Part shown: piece after piece, positions 38,427-46,780 of the stretch | Layout of the letters: every line of letters starts with the position of its first letter | How positions within the stretch are numbered: position 1 is the first letter of the stretch | DNA from: Pseudomonas sp. R5(2019) | GTDB taxonomy: Bacteria; Pseudomonadota; Gammaproteobacteria; Pseudomonadales; Pseudomonadaceae | DNA length: 60,568 nucleotides | Assembly: GCF_009905435.1 (NCBI RefSeq) | Contig: NZ_JAAAMT010000036.1 | Span: 1 to 60,568, forward strand | Direction: 5' to 3' | The notes under the pieces: model-generated | Told to the model about the DNA's origin: nothing | The model's input: only the letters and a program-made list of their open reading frames with translations | Database searches by the model: none | Program-made: the position numbers and the translations under genes

Positions 38427-40421
38427 ATGGGAAAAGCACGAGCCTATTTGCTAGGGTTATCGCGAAGGAAAAAGCGGCTGATCCAAGTGATCTGCGACGT
38501 TTTGCTAGTCTGGCTTGCTCTATGGATGGCATTTGTCGTGCGCCTCGGCATCGATGAGCTTATCAACCCTCTGGAAGGTTATCGCTGGCTGTTTATCAGT
38601 GCCCCGATTGTAGCAATACCCTTGTTCATTCGTTTCGGCATGTACCGTGCCGTCATGCGCTATTTTGGCAACGATGCGCTGATCGCTATCATCAAGGCCG
38701 TCAGCCTCGCTTCGCTTTTGCTTGCAGTCATCGTTTATTGGTACAGCAACCATGAGGCGGTCGTCCCTCGTTCGATCATTTTCAACTATTGGTGGTTGAG
38801 CCTGGTGTTGATCGGTGGCCTGCGTCTGGCGATGCGCCAGTACTTTTTGGGCGACTGGTTTGCAGCGGCTCAACATGTACCTTTCACCAGTCGAGATGAT
38901 GGTTTGCCCAGAGTCGCAATTTACGGAGCCGGGTCGGCTGGCAATCAGTTGGCGGTGGCGTTGCGGATGGGGCGGCTTATGCGCCCGGTTGCGTTCATTG
39001 ATGATGACCGCAGTATTGCAGACAGGGTTATTTTCGGGCTGCAGGTCTACACCCCCAAGCATATACAGGAGATGATCGACTCAACGGGCGCGCAGGAAAT
39101 ATTACTGGCCGTGCCCTCGGCAACCCGAGCCCGGCGTCGAGAAATACTTAATTTTCTCGAGGAGTTTCCTCTGCACGTGCGTAGCGTGCCCGGCTTTATG
39201 GACCTGGCCAGCGGGCGGGTAAAAGTGGACGATATTCAGGAGGTGGATATTGCCGACTTGCTGGGTCGTGACTCGGTGCCGGCGCAGGAGGATTTACTCT
39301 CACGCTGTATCGAAGATCAATGCGTTCTGGTGACGGGGGCAGGCGGTTCCATCGGGTCAGAGCTTTGTCGTCAGATTCTGGGGGCTCAGCCAAAAACGTT
39401 ACTGCTTTTCGAACACAGCGAATTTAATCTTTACAGCATTCTGTCCGAACTGGAGCGGCGCATCAGCCGTGAATCGTTGTCGGTCAAGCTACTGCCAATA
39501 TTAGGGTCGGTACAGCACGAGGCAAAACTACTGGATGTGATGAAAACCTGGCATGTCGATACGGTTTACCATGCTGCGGCTTACAAACACGTCCCAATGG
39601 TCGAGCACAATATTGCCGAAGGTGTTCTCAACAACGTGATTGGTACGCTTAATACAGCTCAGGCCGCCTTGCAGGCCGGTGTGTCGAATTTCGTGCTGAT
39701 CTCCACCGACAAGGCCGTGCGTCCAACCAACGTCATGGGCAGTACCAAACGGTTGGCTGAAATGACATTGCAAGCGCTCAGTCGCGAAGCAGCCCCAGTC
39801 CTTTTCGGTGACACCAGCAACGTTTCACAGGTCAATAAAACACGTTTCACCATGGTGCGCTTTGGCAACGTTCTGGGCTCTTCGGGTTCGGTCATTCCCT
39901 TGTTCCACCAACAGATCAAGTCGGGTGGTCCGCTGACCGTTACTCACCCGAAAATCACCCGTTACTTCATGACCATCCCTGAAGCTGCACAATTGGTGAT
40001 CCAGGCAGGTTCCATGGGGCAGGGCGGTGATGTATTTGTGCTCGACATGGGCGAGCCTGTGAAGATTGTCGAGCTGGCCGAAAAGATGATCCACTTGTCC
40101 GGCTTGAGCATACGTTCGGAGCGCAACCCGCATGGTGATATCGCCATTGAATTCAGCGGCTTGCGCCCAGGTGAGAAATTGTATGAAGAGTTGTTGATCG
40201 GCGATAACGTCGTTGCCACTCAACATCCGATGATCATGAGTGCCAATGAGGATTTGCTGCCCTGGGATGTATTGAAAGAAAAACTAACAGAACTCCTGGC
40301 GGCGATTTCCAGCGACGATTACAGCCGCGTTCGCCAGCTTTTACGCGAGACTGTCAGTGGTTACGCGCCTGACGGCGAGATAGTCGACTGGATTTATCAG
40401 CAACGCCGAATGGATCCGTAA
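38427..40421 (+). CDS. wbpM: Membrane-bound UDP-GlcNAc 4,6-dehydratase, WbpM/PglF type
   Basis: 664 residues. Four N-terminal membrane helices, then a CoA-binding-like domain (AIYGAGSAGNQLAVAL) and a C-terminal SDR domain with VTGAGGSIGSELC, STDKAVRPTNVMGSTKRLAE (Met-x3-Lys in place of Tyr-x3-Lys, as in WbpM), and FGNVLGSSGSVIPLF. It makes the 4-keto-6-deoxy intermediate in O-antigen amino-sugar synthesis. ATG 38427 follows GACGAGGGAGTT; 24 in-frame upstream codons have no coding character. Last gene of the arm, next to the ComEA-like gene as in PA3141-PA3140. Confidence 0.93.
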   Translation: MGKARAYLLGLSRRKKRLIQVICDVLLVWLALWMAFVVRLGIDELINPLEGYRWLFISAPIVAIPLFIRFGMYRAVMRYFGNDALIAIIKAVSLASLLLAVIVYWYSNHEAVVPRSIIFNYWWLSLVLIGGLRLAMRQYFLGDWFAAAQHVPFTSRDDGLPRVAIYGAGSAGNQLAVALRMGRLMRPVAFIDDDRSIADRVIFGLQVYTPKHIQEMIDSTGAQEILLAVPSATRARRREILNFLEEFPLHVRSVPGFMDLASGRVKVDDIQEVDIADLLGRDSVPAQEDLLSRCIEDQCVLVTGAGGSIGSELCRQILGAQPKTLLLFEHSEFNLYSILSELERRISRESLSVKLLPILGSVQHEAKLLDVMKTWHVDTVYHAAAYKHVPMVEHNIAEGVLNNVIGTLNTAQAALQAGVSNFVLISTDKAVRPTNVMGSTKRLAEMTLQALSREAAPVLFGDTSNVSQVNKTRFTMVRFGNVLGSSGSVIPLFHQQIKSGGPLTVTHPKITRYFMTIPEAAQLVIQAGSMGQGGDVFVLDMGEPVKIVELAEKMIHLSGLSIRSERNPHGDIAIEFSGLRPGEKLYEELLIGDNVVATQHPMIMSANEDLLPWDVLKEKLTELLAAISSDDYSRVRQLLRETVSGYAPDGEIVDWIYQQRRMDP

Positions 40422-40462
40422 CATTCAGCTGTTTTACAGCAAAGCGAAGTCGGCTAGGTTAG

Positions 40463-40488
40463 AGGGGCAGCTTAGGAAAAGCTGCCTC
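40463..40488 (+). terminator. Possible terminator after wbpM
   Basis: GGGGCAGCTT and AAGCTGCCTC form a ten-base stem with one G-U pair, loop AGGAA. The following T-run is poor (GTTACTT), so efficiency is uncertain. Confidence 0.4.
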
Positions 40489-40512
40489 GTTACTTACCGA
40501 TGGAGCGTTATC

Positions 40513-40836
40513 ATGCGTAAAGCCTTCCTCTCGTCTGTTCTGTTTGCCCTTTTCACTTCCTTTGCACTTCCAGCCGCTGCTGTCACTCCTCAGGCGATGC
40601 AGGAGCCCGAGGTGATGATAGTGGATACGGCCAAGGTGGCAGCGGTCGACCTGAACTCCGCCGACGCACAGACACTGCAAAAGGAATTGGCGGGTATTGG
40701 GCGAACAAAAGCCGAGGCAATCGTGGCATACCGCGAAAGCCAGGGGAAATTCGAGTCAGTGGATGAGCTGTTGGAAGTCAAGGGCATCGGTAAAGCACTG
40801 CTGGACAGAAATCGTGACAAGCTGACGCTGAACTAA
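40513..40836 (+). CDS. ComEA-like secreted helix-hairpin-helix protein
   Basis: 107 residues. Signal peptide MRKAFLSSVLFALFTSFALP, cut near AAAVTPQ. The C-terminal half is a ComEA-type HhH domain (VDLNSADAQTLQKELAGIGR ... VDELLEVKGIGKALLDRN) that binds DNA without sequence specificity. ComEA homologues take part in DNA uptake, although no other competence gene is here. ATG 40513 follows ATGGAGCGTTATC. Confidence 0.88.
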   Translation: MRKAFLSSVLFALFTSFALPAAAVTPQAMQEPEVMIVDTAKVAAVDLNSADAQTLQKELAGIGRTKAEAIVAYRESQGKFESVDELLEVKGIGKALLDRNRDKLTLN

Positions 40837-40850
40837 GCCCACAAGAAGTC

Positions 40851-40876
40851 ATAAGCCTCTTTAAAAAGGGGCTTAT
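40851..40876. other. Hairpin between convergent comEA-like and DUF2897 genes
   Basis: ATAAGCCTCTTT pairs with AGGGGCTTAT (one wobble) with no T-run. It may be a bidirectional barrier; without a U-tract it is not called a terminator. Confidence 0.4.
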
Positions 40877-40905
40877 GATCAGTCATAGGGTTGATCACGT
40901 TGTAA

Positions 40906-41073
40906 TCACCGATCCTTCGCCTCTTTAGCATCCATCTCCGCATTCCGCTCACGCACCCGTTTCAACTGTTCCTCCGTGAGCGGCACTTTCTTCGCTGTCT
41001 CGCGCAGCATCATCAAGCCACCGACAATAGAACCGATGGCGATCAGCAGGATTAGCCAGGCATACCAGGGCAT
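40906..41073 (-). CDS. DUF2897 small membrane protein
   Basis: 55 residues: one N-terminal helix (AWLILLIAIGSIVGGLMML) and a charged C-terminal segment (EEQLKRVRERNAEMDAKEAK). DUF2897 is a small proteobacterial family without known function. ATG 41073 follows GAGGAGAAGCAAA, a strong site that decides the short start against the longer open frame. Confidence 0.82.
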   Translation of the reverse strand: MPWYAWLILLIAIGSIVGGLMMLRETAKKVPLTEEQLKRVRERNAEMDAKEAKDR

Positions 41074-41256
41074 TTTGCTTCTCCTCAAGAACCTGCCCGG
41101 GCCGAGGTCGGTGTGGGGCGGTCTTTCCATTTTTGAGTGAAATTGTTGACCAGTGATTCCATTATAGGTCTGCCCGGCCCATTGCACCGCAGCGACTAAA
41201 ACCCGCGCCGTCCGGTTTTTGATGATCGGCGGGTCCCGTAGACCCCGCGCATCCGC

Positions 41257-41262
41257 TACAAT
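41257..41262 (+). promoter_or_regulatory. -10 box of pyrF
   Basis: TACAAT, 35 bases before the pyrF start. No matching -35 at 16-18 bases, so the start point is tentative. Confidence 0.45.
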
Positions 41263-41297
41263 GCGCGCCGATTTCGACTTGACCTGAGAGCCCGCCA

Positions 41298-41999
41298 ATG
41301 TCCGCTTGCCAGACGCCTATCATCGTCGCCCTGGATTTTCCCACCCGTGAAGCCGCTTTGAACCTGGCTGATCAGTTGGACCCCAAGCTTTGCCGGGTCA
41401 AGGTCGGCAAGGAGCTGTTCACCAGCTGCGCATCCGACATTGTCGAAACCCTGCGCAAGAAGGGTTTTGAAGTCTTTCTGGATCTTAAATTCCACGATAT
41501 CCCCAACACCACAGCCATGGCGGTAAAGGCTGCGGCGGAGATGGGGGTGTGGATGGTCAACGTGCATTGCTCCGGTGGCCTGCGGATGATGGCGGCCTGC
41601 CGTGACGTGCTGGACCAGCGCAGCGGTCCGAAGCCGTTGCTGATCGGCGTAACCGTGCTGACCAGCATGGAGCGTGAAGACCTGGCGGGCATCGGTCTGG
41701 ATATCGAGCCGCAGGAGCAGGTGCTGCGCCTGGCGGCGCTGGCAGAGAAGGCCGGGATGGATGGCCTGGTCTGTTCGGCCCTGGAGGCTCCGGCCTTGAA
41801 AGCGGCGCACCCGTCGCTGCAGCTGGTGACGCCTGGCATTCGCCCGGCTGGCAGCGCGGTCGATGACCAGCGCCGCATTTTGACCCCGCGCCAGGCACTG
41901 GATGCCGGGTCTGATTACCTGGTGATTGGTCGTCCGATCAGCCAGGCGGCTGACCCGGCCAAGGCGCTGGCGGCGGTGGTGGCTGAGCTGGCCGGTTAA
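41298..41999 (+). CDS. pyrF: Orotidine 5'-phosphate decarboxylase
   Basis: 233 residues, TIM barrel, final step to UMP. VALDFPTREAAL at the N-terminus, the catalytic LDLKFHDIPNTT with the Lys-Asp network, and the phosphate loop VTPGIRP. In P. aeruginosa pyrF is elsewhere; next to ComEA/wbpM is the arrangement typical of P. putida and P. fluorescens. ATG 41298 follows TGAGAGCCCGCCA, a weak site. Confidence 0.96.
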   Translation: MSACQTPIIVALDFPTREAALNLADQLDPKLCRVKVGKELFTSCASDIVETLRKKGFEVFLDLKFHDIPNTTAMAVKAAAEMGVWMVNVHCSGGLRMMAACRDVLDQRSGPKPLLIGVTVLTSMEREDLAGIGLDIEPQEQVLRLAALAEKAGMDGLVCSALEAPALKAAHPSLQLVTPGIRPAGSAVDDQRRILTPRQALDAGSDYLVIGRPISQAADPAKALAAVVAELAG

Positions 42000-42011
42000 G
42001 CGGTCGCCTCC

Positions 42012-42272
42012 GGGGCCGTGTCACGGCCCATCGCGGCCAAGGCCGCTCCACATCATCCCCGGATGCAGGAGCCGGGCTTGCCCCAATGCCGGTCAGTTAT
42101 GGCGAACTATGTGGGAGCGGATTTATCCGCGAATGAATGCAGCTCATTTTTCAGGCATTGCGCGTTGTCTTCATTCGCGGATAAATCCGCTCCCACAAGG
42201 TCTATGCCTTAACTCACGGGCATTGGGGCTTGCCGGATCGCCGGACCGCCGCGATGGGCTGTAAAGCAGCCC
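42012..42272. repeat. REP copy plus nested composite palindrome (copy A)
   Basis: 42012-42051 is one REP copy. 42068-42235 is a nested inverted repeat: outer arms GCTTGCCCCAATGCC (left) and GGCATTGGGGCTTGCC (right), inner arms GTGGGAGCGGATTTATCC (42111-42134) and its complement (42173-42196), with a unique loop. 42236-42272 is another REP part. A second copy is at 47018-47200. Fills the gap between the convergent pyrF and the oxidoreductase. Confidence 0.75.
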
Positions 42273-42284
42273 CAGGCCGTTGCC

Positions 42285-43289
42285 TCAGACCTTCAACACC
42301 AACTTGCCAAAGTTCTCCCCGCTGAACAGCTTCAGCAAGGTCTCGGGAAAGGTCTCCAGGCCTTCGACAATATCTTCCTTGCTCTTGAGTTTGCCGCTGG
42401 CGATCCAGCCGGCCATTTGCTGGCCAGCAGCGGCGAACTGCCCGGCGTAATCCATCACCACAAAGCCTTCCATGCGCGCACGGTTGACCAGCAGCGACAG
42501 GTAATTGGCCGGGCCTTTTACGGCGTCCTTGTTGTTGTATTGGCTGATCGCGCCACAAATCACCACCCGGGCCTTCAGGTTCAAGCGGCTGAGGACAGCG
42601 TCGAGGATGTCGCCACCCACGTTGTCGAAGTACACATCCACGCCTTTGGCGCATTCGCGTTTGAGGCCGGCGATGACGTCTTCGTTCTTGTAATCGATGA
42701 CCCCGTCGAAGCCCAACTCCTCAACCAGGAACTGGCACTTGTCCTTGCCGCCGGCGATGCCCACCACCCGGCAACCCTTGAGCTTGGCAATCTGTCCGGC
42801 AATGCTCCCCACGGCGCCGGCAGCGCCGGAAATCACCACGGTTTCGCCGGCCTTTGGCGCGCCCACGTCGAGCAGGGCGAAATAGGCGGTCATGCCGGTC
42901 ATGCCCAGCGCTGACAGGTAGCGCGGCAGCGGTGCCAGGCTCGGGTAGACTTTATAGAAACCGGCAGGTTCGCCCAAAAAGTAGTCCTGTACGCCCAATG
43001 CGCCGTTCACGTAATCGCCGACGGCGAATTTCGGGCTTTCCGAGGCGATGACTTTGCCGACACCCAACGCCCGCATGACCTGCCCGATAGCAACGGGCGC
43101 AATGTAGGACTTGCCCTCGTTCATCCAGCCGCGCATGGCCGGGTCCAGCGACAGGTACTCGTTTTTTACCAGGATCTGACCCGGTGCCGGGCTGCTGACG
43201 CGGGTTTCCCGGAAGTCGAAGTCATCCCGGGTCACGGCGCCGACCGGACGGCGGGCTAGCAGAAACTGGCGATTGGTCTGGGCAGTCAT
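42285..43289 (-). CDS. NADP-dependent medium-chain oxidoreductase (CurA/LTB4-DH type)
   Basis: 334 residues of the zinc-free MDR superfamily. N-terminal pattern FDFRETRVSSPAPGQILVKN, SLDPAMRGWM, and the nucleotide-binding AAGAVGSIAGQIAKLKGCRVVG with NADPH preference. Reduces C=C bonds of enones (curcumin reductase-like). Divergent from the chemoreceptor gene; a perfect 12-bp palindrome lies 44 bases upstream of its start. Confidence 0.9.
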   Translation of the reverse strand: MTAQTNRQFLLARRPVGAVTRDDFDFRETRVSSPAPGQILVKNEYLSLDPAMRGWMNEGKSYIAPVAIGQVMRALGVGKVIASESPKFAVGDYVNGALGVQDYFLGEPAGFYKVYPSLAPLPRYLSALGMTGMTAYFALLDVGAPKAGETVVISGAAGAVGSIAGQIAKLKGCRVVGIAGGKDKCQFLVEELGFDGVIDYKNEDVIAGLKRECAKGVDVYFDNVGGDILDAVLSRLNLKARVVICGAISQYNNKDAVKGPANYLSLLVNRARMEGFVVMDYAGQFAAAGQQMAGWIASGKLKSKEDIVEGLETFPETLLKLFSGENFGKLVLKV

Positions 43290-43611
43290 TGGAAGTACTC
43301 GTGTGTGGAATCAGTGCTTGTTGATAGTCGCTTGTTGCGCAACAGGCAAGGGAGCCCGGGTCTGCGAATGCGCGGTTATCGAAGGGGGTGATAGATGCCA
43401 GGCAAGTTCATCACTGCAATGCATGGATATTCAAGCCCGGCCGTGATCGACACCGATATGTTCCGACCTCGACCGTTCAGAAAGCGACGCGCCTGTAGCT
43501 TTTTGCCATTATCCCGACGGTGAAGACTTGTGCCCGAGGGGGCAGGGTTGCGACTCTGCCGCAAGGCCAGTTCGGCGATTGGCAACAGTGCAGAAAAAGG
43601 GGCGGTGCGCA
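43290..43611. promoter_or_regulatory. Divergent spacer with a perfect palindrome
   Basis: 322 bases without a gene. TGTTGCGCAACA at 43333-43344 is a perfect palindrome near the oxidoreductase start, a likely repressor operator. On the other side AAAAAGGGGCGG precedes the chemoreceptor ATG. A CCGATA box at about 43455 resembles part of a flagellar sigma site, but the spacing to TCAAG is wrong. Confidence 0.4.
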
Positions 43612-45579
43612 ATGAATTCGGCCACACGAGGACGTTTTGCCAATCAGGGGATGGCCAGGAAACTGGGGCTTGGTTTTGCCATGGTGTTGTCGTTGACAGC
43701 ACTGGTGGCGGGGATTGGTGTGTGGTCGTTGGAGGTAATCAGCCAGCGCTCCGAAGCGCTGGCGCAGATGTCCATGCTTAACAGCGGCCTGTTGAAGGTG
43801 CGTTTGATGGAGCAGGATTTTGCCTTGCACGCCAATCCGAAAACGGTAGATGCCCTGCATGCCGGGGTCGATGAGCTACAAGCCCGGGCGGCCCACCTTA
43901 AAGTTCAAACTCCCGGCATAGCGCCAGTCATGGCTGACGTCGAGCAAGCGCTGGCAGCGTATCGCCAGGCGTTTGACCAGTTTGTCGAACTCAGCCAGTC
44001 CAAGGATCTGGCGCTGGACATGGCCAGTTGGTCGGTGTCCAGCGTGGCCAATAACCTGGACGTGCTGCAGGCCGGGCTGGCTGACGATGGCACTTACACC
44101 CTCAAGGACTCCCAAGGCCAACAAGGCGCGGAGTTTATTGAGCAATCGGCGGCGGTCAGCCAGGTTTCGCGGCTGATGTTGCAAGCCATGGACGAGGCCC
44201 GGGTGCGCCTTGAGCAAAGTCGCAAGGCGGACGCCGAGGGTGCCGACAAGGGCCAGATCGCCCAGGCCCAGCAGGCTTTGGTCATGGCCGAACAGCTCAA
44301 GGGCCAGATCAAGGACGCCGGTTACCAGAGTGTGCTGGGCGACGTGACCCACCATATCACCACCTTTGGTGAAAAACTGGCTGAATACACCGCGCTGTTG
44401 GGCCAGGAGCGGCAGGTGTATGAACAACTGCGTGAGCGTGCCGGGCAAGTGACGACCCGGGTGGATCAGGCCTCGGCCGAGCAGGGGCAGGCCCTGCAGG
44501 CACAAATTGAAAAAAGTACAGTGTTGATCATTGCGTCATCAATCGCCGCGCTGTTGTTCGGGATCATCGCTGCGATGGTGATCACTCGGCTGATTGTCGC
44601 TCCCCTGCGCGAGGTCATTGCCCATGCGCGGCAGATTGCCGCCGGTGACTTGAGCGGCGAAATAGCGGTGACACGCCGCGACGAAATCGGCCAATTGATG
44701 CAGGCCATGCAGCAGATGAATAGCGGGCTGAGCGGGATTGTCAGTGGTTTGCAAGCCGGCATCGAGCAGTTGGCCGGGTCCGCCCAATCGCTCTCGGCGG
44801 TCACCGAGCAGACCAATCTTGAGGTCAGTAGCCAGAAAGAGGAAACCGAGCAGGTGGCCGCCGCCATGAACCAGATGACCGCCACCGTGCATGACGTTGC
44901 GCGCAATGCCGAAGAGGCGGCGCTGGCGGCACAAACGGCGGATGACAAGGTCGACAGCGGCCAGGCCGTGGTTCGTCAAAGCATGCAGCGCATCGAACAG
45001 TTGGCCAGCTCCGCGGCGTCGGCCAGCCACAGCATCGAAAGCCTGAGCGCCGAAATCCAGACCATCGGCAGCGTGCTTGAGGTCATCAAGAGCGTTGCCG
45101 AGCAGACTAACCTGCTGGCGCTCAACGCTGCCATCGAGGCGGCCAGGGCAGGCGAGCAGGGGCGCGGGTTTGCGGTGGTGGCCGATGAGGTACGGGCGCT
45201 GGCGCGACGCACTCGGCAATCGACCGAAGAGATCGAGCGCCTGGTCAGCACCCTGCGCAGTAGCGCTCAGTCGTCGGTCGAGCAGATCCGCAACAGCGGT
45301 GAACTGGTGAAACTGGCGGTCAGCGATGCACTGCAAACCGAAAGTGCGTTGGGGAGCATTGCGGCGGCGGTCTCGCTGATTCAACAGATGAACCAGCAGA
45401 TTGCCGCGGCAGCCGAGCAACAAAGCTCGGTGGCAGAGGAAATCAATCGCAGTGTCACCAGCATCCGCGCCAGTGCCGATCAATCGGCACTGGCCATGCA
45501 CGGCAACGCCAGTTCAAGTATTGAACTGGCGCAGCTTGGGAATGAGCTGAAGGGGATGGTGGGGCATTTCCGACTTTGA
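43612..45579 (+). CDS. Methyl-accepting chemotaxis protein with large helical sensor domain
   Basis: 655 residues. First membrane helix LGFAMVLSLTALVAGIGVWS, a periplasmic helical domain of about 255 residues (the size of the HBM bimodular sensor of McpS-type receptors), second helix VLIIASSIAALLFGIIAAMV, HAMP (RLIVAPLREVIAHARQIAAG), then the signalling coiled coil with hairpin tip EQTNLLALNAAIEAARAGEQ. HBM receptors in pseudomonads sense organic acids; the ligand here is unknown. ATG 43612 follows AAAAAGGGGCGGTGCGC. There is no C-terminal CheR pentapeptide. Confidence 0.9.
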   Translation: MNSATRGRFANQGMARKLGLGFAMVLSLTALVAGIGVWSLEVISQRSEALAQMSMLNSGLLKVRLMEQDFALHANPKTVDALHAGVDELQARAAHLKVQTPGIAPVMADVEQALAAYRQAFDQFVELSQSKDLALDMASWSVSSVANNLDVLQAGLADDGTYTLKDSQGQQGAEFIEQSAAVSQVSRLMLQAMDEARVRLEQSRKADAEGADKGQIAQAQQALVMAEQLKGQIKDAGYQSVLGDVTHHITTFGEKLAEYTALLGQERQVYEQLRERAGQVTTRVDQASAEQGQALQAQIEKSTVLIIASSIAALLFGIIAAMVITRLIVAPLREVIAHARQIAAGDLSGEIAVTRRDEIGQLMQAMQQMNSGLSGIVSGLQAGIEQLAGSAQSLSAVTEQTNLEVSSQKEETEQVAAAMNQMTATVHDVARNAEEAALAAQTADDKVDSGQAVVRQSMQRIEQLASSAASASHSIESLSAEIQTIGSVLEVIKSVAEQTNLLALNAAIEAARAGEQGRGFAVVADEVRALARRTRQSTEEIERLVSTLRSSAQSSVEQIRNSGELVKLAVSDALQTESALGSIAAAVSLIQQMNQQIAAAAEQQSSVAEEINRSVTSIRASADQSALAMHGNASSSIELAQLGNELKGMVGHFRL

Positions 45580-45589
45580 CGTCAGCGGC

Positions 45590-46780
45590 TCAGGCCTTGC
45601 GCCCGTTCAGGATCAGCAGGGTCAAGATGCCCGCAACGATGCCCCAGAATGCCGAGCCAATGGAAAACAGGGTAAAACCCGAGGCCGTCACCATAAAGGT
45701 GATCAATGCGGCCTCGCGCTCCTTGGGTTCGTTCATGGCCACGCTCAGGCCATTCATGATCGAGCCGAACAGGGCAAGCGCGGCAATCGACAGCACCAGC
45801 TCCTTGGGCAAGGCTGCAAACAGGGCCGCCAGCGTGGCGCCGAAAATACCGGCCACACCGTAGAAGATCCCGCACCACACCGCGGCCGTGTAGCGTTTGC
45901 CCTGGTCTTCATGGGCATGAGGACCGGTGCAGATGGCGGCGCTGATGGCGGCCAGGTTAATGCCATGGGAGCCAAAGGGGGCCAGCAGCAGCGAAGCGAA
46001 CCCGGTCACAGAAATCAGCGGTGAAGCGGGCACGTTGTAGCCGTCGGCGCGCAGCACGGCAATGCCGGGCATGTTCTGCGAGGTCATGGCGACCACGAAC
46101 AGAGGGATGCCAATGCTGATGGTCGCCGCCAGCGAGAAGGACGGCGTCGTCCACACCGGTGTGGCGACTTCCAGGTGGAATTCGCTGAAGTCCAGCAAGC
46201 CCAGCACCCCGGACAGCGCCGTGCCCACCAGCAGGGCCGCCAGCACCGCGTAACGCGCCGACACGCGCTTGGTCAGCAGGTAGGTGAAGAACATGCCCAA
46301 CACCAGCACCGTGCGGTGTTGCGCCGCGACAAAGATCTCACTGCCGATCTTGAACAGAATGCCGGCCAGAAGGGCAGCCGCCAGGGAGGAGGGCAGGCGT
46401 TTGACCAGTCGCTCGAAACTGCCGGTCAGCCCGCAGATCACTACCAGCACCGCGCAGGTGATATAGGCCCCGATGGCTTCGCCATAGCTGACGCCGCCAA
46501 GGCTGGTGATCAACAGCGCCGCCCCCGGGGTGGACCAGGCCACAGTAATGGGTGTGCGATAGCGCAACGACAAGCCGATGCTGCACACCGCCATGCCGAT
46601 CGACAGCGCCCAGATCCAGGATGATATTTGCGCGCTGGTCAGCCCGGCGGCTTGCCCGGCCTGAAACATCAACACCAGCGAGCTGGTGTAGCCGGTCATC
46701 ATGGCAATGAAGCCTGCGACCACGGCAGAGGGTGAAGTGTCGGCCAGCGGGCGCAATTGCGCAGGGGCGGCGTTGCTCAT
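45590..46780 (-). CDS. BenE family benzoate/H+ symporter-like permease
   Basis: 396 residues, about twelve membrane helices, BenE pattern (GFIAMMTGYTSSLVLMFQAG, YRTPITVAWSTPGAALL, GSHGINLAAISAAICTG). The substrate in this group is benzoate or purine-like in nature; no aromatic catabolism genes are nearby, so the name is by family only. ATG 46780 follows AAGGATTGCCCG. Converges on the chemoreceptor gene with 10 bases between. Confidence 0.88.
   Translation of the reverse strand: MSNAAPAQLRPLADTSPSAVVAGFIAMMTGYTSSLVLMFQAGQAAGLTSAQISSWIWALSIGMAVCSIGLSLRYRTPITVAWSTPGAALLITSLGGVSYGEAIGAYITCAVLVVICGLTGSFERLVKRLPSSLAAALLAGILFKIGSEIFVAAQHRTVLVLGMFFTYLLTKRVSARYAVLAALLVGTALSGVLGLLDFSEFHLEVATPVWTTPSFSLAATISIGIPLFVVAMTSQNMPGIAVLRADGYNVPASPLISVTGFASLLLAPFGSHGINLAAISAAICTGPHAHEDQGKRYTAAVWCGIFYGVAGIFGATLAALFAALPKELVLSIAALALFGSIMNGLSVAMNEPKEREAALITFMVTASGFTLFSIGSAFWGIVAGILTLLILNGRKA

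Noticed and set aside
43425..43470. Flagellar sigma-28 promoter before the chemoreceptor gene
   Set aside because: TCAAG and CCGATA are present but their spacing is about two bases too long for the consensus.
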